From Alphaproteobacteria bacterium UBA7691 (lineage in GTDB: Bacteria > Pseudomonadota > Alphaproteobacteria > Ferrovibrionales > Ferrovibrionaceae), in contig DLGP01000110.1 of the NCBI GenBank assembly GCA_002482765.1, positions 2,161-16,703 on the forward strand: DNA of 14,543 nt. The letters are read 5' to 3'. Each line of letters opens with the position of its first letter. Positions within the stretch are counted from its first letter, which is position 1. The notes under the pieces were generated by a model. It saw nothing but the letters and a program-made list of their open reading frames with translations, was not told the origin of the DNA and searched no databases. Both the position numbers and the translations under genes were made by a program. Of this stretch, positions 13,183 to 14,543 are shown one piece after another.

Positions 13183-14048
13183 CCGCGCCAGTTCATCAGC
13201 ACCAGGCCGGCGCCCACCGCCATGGCGGCGAGCAGCCGGCGCGGCCCGAAGCCTTCGCCCAACAGCAGCGCACCAATCGCCGCCGCGAAGATCACGCTGG
13301 TCTCCCGCAAAGAGGCGACATGCGCCGCGCCGCCCTTGGTGAAGGCCCACATGGCGATGCCGTAGCCCAGCGTGGCGACCACGCCGCCGGCCAGGCCACG
13401 TTTCCAGCCGCGCCGCGCCGCCGAGAGAAATTCCGTGCCGCGTGTGGCAAAGGCAAACACCGCCACCCAGGGGCCTTCAACAATATTGAGCCAGGCGATA
13501 TAGGCCATCGGGTCGCCGGCGGCGCGCACCCCACGGCCGTCAAACACCAGATAGCCGGCAATGGTGCAGCCGGTGAGAATGGCATAAAGCAGCGCATGGC
13601 GCCGCTCGGCCGGGCTGCCGCGATACGGCCCGAAAGCCAGACTGGCAATGCCGAGCGAGATGATACAGGCGCCCAGCATCTCGCGCCCCGATAACGGCTC
13701 GGCGAAGACCAGACCGGAGAGCAACGCCACCGCCAGTGGCCCCATGCCGCGCGCGATGGGATAGACCTGGCTGAGATCGCCATGGCGATAGGCTTTCAGC
13801 AGGCAGGTGTAGTAAGCGCAATGGATCAGCGTGGAGCCGCAGAGCCAGGCCCAGGCTTCGGCGCCCATGCCGGCGCCGAATGGATCCTTGGTGAAGGGCA
13901 GCAGGCACAGCCCCATCGCCACCCCGGCCAGCATCACCAAAGCCATGCTGGTCTGCCGGTCGGTATCGGATTTCACCACCGCATTCCAACTGGCATGCAA
14001 CAGCGCGGCGAGCAGCACAAGCGCCGCTACTACAGGATCGAGGGCCAT
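13179..14048 (-). CDS. EamA/DMT-family transporter
   Basis: Integral inner-membrane protein of about 289 residues with roughly ten hydrophobic segments arranged as two five-helix EamA repeats, the drug/metabolite transporter pattern. The first helix is MALDPVVAALVLLAALLHASWNAVVK; HASWN is a frequent motif of this family. The repeat junction is around FGPYRGSPAERRHALLYAI, and the last helix ends VGAGLVLMNWRG. The cargo (metabolite efflux, amino acids or other) cannot be predicted. The start is uncertain: Met at 14048 fits the family N-terminus but has no ribosome site, while in-frame ATGs at 14102 and 14126 add 18 or 26 polar residues. It converges on the hydrolase gene with stop codons overlapping by 4 bp and is divergent from the dienelactone hydrolase gene. 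Confidence 0.9.
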   Translation of the reverse strand: MALDPVVAALVLLAALLHASWNAVVKSDTDRQTSMALVMLAGVAMGLCLLPFTKDPFGAGMGAEAWAWLCGSTLIHCAYYTCLLKAYRHGDLSQVYPIARGMGPLAVALLSGLVFAEPLSGREMLGACIISLGIASLAFGPYRGSPAERRHALLYAILTGCTIAGYLVFDGRGVRAAGDPMAYIAWLNIVEGPWVAVFAFATRGTEFLSAARRGWKRGLAGGVVATLGYGIAMWAFTKGGAAHVASLRETSVIFAAAIGALLLGEGFGPRRLLAAMAVGAGLVLMNWRG

Positions 14049-14117
14049 GGGAAATGCGGGCGACGCTTGTGTTAAGGATTGTTGCGAGACGATGACGATC
14101 ATGCCACGGTAACAAAA

Positions 14118-14133
14118 ATCCGTCATTACGGAT
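14118..14133. repeat. Inverted repeat between the transporter and dienelactone hydrolase genes
   Basis: ATCCGT and ACGGAT are separated by CATT in the divergent intergenic region, 39 bp before the hydrolase ATG. It could be an operator for either gene. If the transporter starts at 14126 its ATG would lie within the repeat. Short arms make chance possible. Confidence 0.3.
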
Positions 14134-14172
14134 CATCATCGTGATTGGTCTAGTTGCAGGAAGGAAAATCCC

Positions 14173-14543
14173 ATGGGCGCGTTCACACATCTCACCGCCG
14201 AGGACGGCCATCGTTTCAGCGCCTATATCGCCGAGCCCAGCGGCAGCCCGAAGGGCGGCTTGGTGGTGGTGCAGGAGATTTTCGGCGTCAACAGCCATAT
14301 CCGCAGCGTGGCCGAAGGCTATGCCGCCGAGGGCTATTACTGCGTGGCGCCGGCCTTGTTTGACCGCGTGCAGCGCGAGGTGGAACTGGGCTACAGTGCC
14401 GAGGATGTGGCGGCCGGCCGCGAGCTGCGCGGCAAACTTTCCTGGGCCGATGTGCTGAAGGAAACCAACACCGCCATCGCCGCCGCCAGCCAGGCCGGCA
14501 AGGTGGGCATGGTGGGCTATTGTTTCGGCGGCTCGGTCACCTA
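14173..14543 (+). CDS. Dienelactone hydrolase family protein, cut by the right edge
   Basis: The first 123 residues of an alpha/beta hydrolase of the dienelactone hydrolase family, which opens the lactone ring of 4-carboxymethylene-butenolides in chlorocatechol degradation; many members act on other or unknown esters. Two diagnostic sites are visible: VVVQEIFGVN (31-40), where Glu35 matches the Glu36 that holds the nucleophile in the Pseudomonas enzyme, and the elbow GYCFGG (115-120) with Cys117 as nucleophile in place of Ser. The catalytic Asp and His lie beyond the window. The N-terminal order (strand, DGHRFSAYIAEP, QEIFG, RSVAEGYAAEGYYCVAPALFDR) is complete and in register. AAGGA is 7 nt before ATG 14173. 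It is divergent from the DMT transporter; no aromatic ring-cleavage gene is in view, so the substrate is open. Confidence 0.92.
   Translation, partial: MGAFTHLTAEDGHRFSAYIAEPSGSPKGGLVVVQEIFGVNSHIRSVAEGYAAEGYYCVAPALFDRVQREVELGYSAEDVAAGRELRGKLSWADVLKETNTAIAAASQAGKVGMVGYCFGGSVT

Noticed and set aside
11788..13350. Open frame of 520 codons on the minus strand, longer than the hydrolase frame it opposes
   Set aside because: It covers the ends of the ligase and transporter genes and is a low-complexity Gln/Arg/Ala sequence without motifs. The plus frame has a signal segment and GQSVGG and fits between its neighbours.
1..14543. CRISPR arrays, tRNA/rRNA genes, insertion sequences, phage or defence genes
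   Set aside because: Read through on both strands: no regularly spaced repeats, no cloverleaf or rRNA segments, no transposase, integrase or defence-type motifs.

Overview
The window is about 62% GC and almost fully coding. It very probably comes from an alphaproteobacterium. The best marker is a full-length gcrA, a cell-cycle regulator known only from Alphaproteobacteria, with a cluster of GANTC (CcrM-type) sites and a perfect DnaA box directly upstream. The rest looks like a metabolically versatile, Rhodospirillales-like chromosome; that order-level guess is weak. I see no rRNA, tRNA, insertion sequence, phage or CRISPR signal, and no stretch over 300 bases lacks a gene.

Layout. (1) 1-1304 (-): zwf, glucose-6-phosphate dehydrogenase, running off the left edge. 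(2) 1305-1515: intergenic region with four GANTC sites in 50 bp, a perfect DnaA box and a possible promoter, then gcrA (1516-2115, +), ended by a bidirectional terminator. (3) 2174-3083 (-): a marR regulator followed by a PhnB/YjdN-type VOC gene, with a 16-bp palindrome inside the marR promoter; a DUF1428 (YbaA-type) gene at 3196-3555 (+) is divergent from them. (4) 3574-5921 (-): two acyl-CoA dehydrogenases resembling the PimC/PimD large and small subunits. (5) 6062-6484 (+): hotdog thioesterase; 6492-7343 (-): delta3,5-delta2,4-dienoyl-CoA isomerase of the ECH1 type; 7425-8297 (+): two-hotdog MaoC/hydratase 2. (6) 8313-10037 (-): PAS / degenerate GGDEF / EAL protein, a probable c-di-GMP phosphodiesterase. 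(7) 10221-11936 (+): acyl-CoA ligase, overlapped by an exported alpha/beta hydrolase (11908-13182, +). (8) 13179-14048 (-): EamA/DMT transporter; 14173 to the right edge (+): dienelactone hydrolase family protein.

Functionally, the centre is a dispersed acyl-CoA catabolism neighbourhood: CoA ligation, paired dehydrogenation, repositioning of double bonds, hydration and thioester cleavage. The genes sit on alternating strands in short units rather than in one operon. The PimC/PimD-like pair beside a FadD/PimA-like ligase suggests dicarboxylic or otherwise modified fatty acids as substrates, but this is inferred from family resemblance. Convergent gene pairs are very tight (gaps of 18, 7 and 15 bp, and one 4-bp stop overlap). 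The most striking non-coding signal is the gcrA upstream region. Otherwise the window reads as ordinary chromosome, and I found no clear new defence or mobile system.
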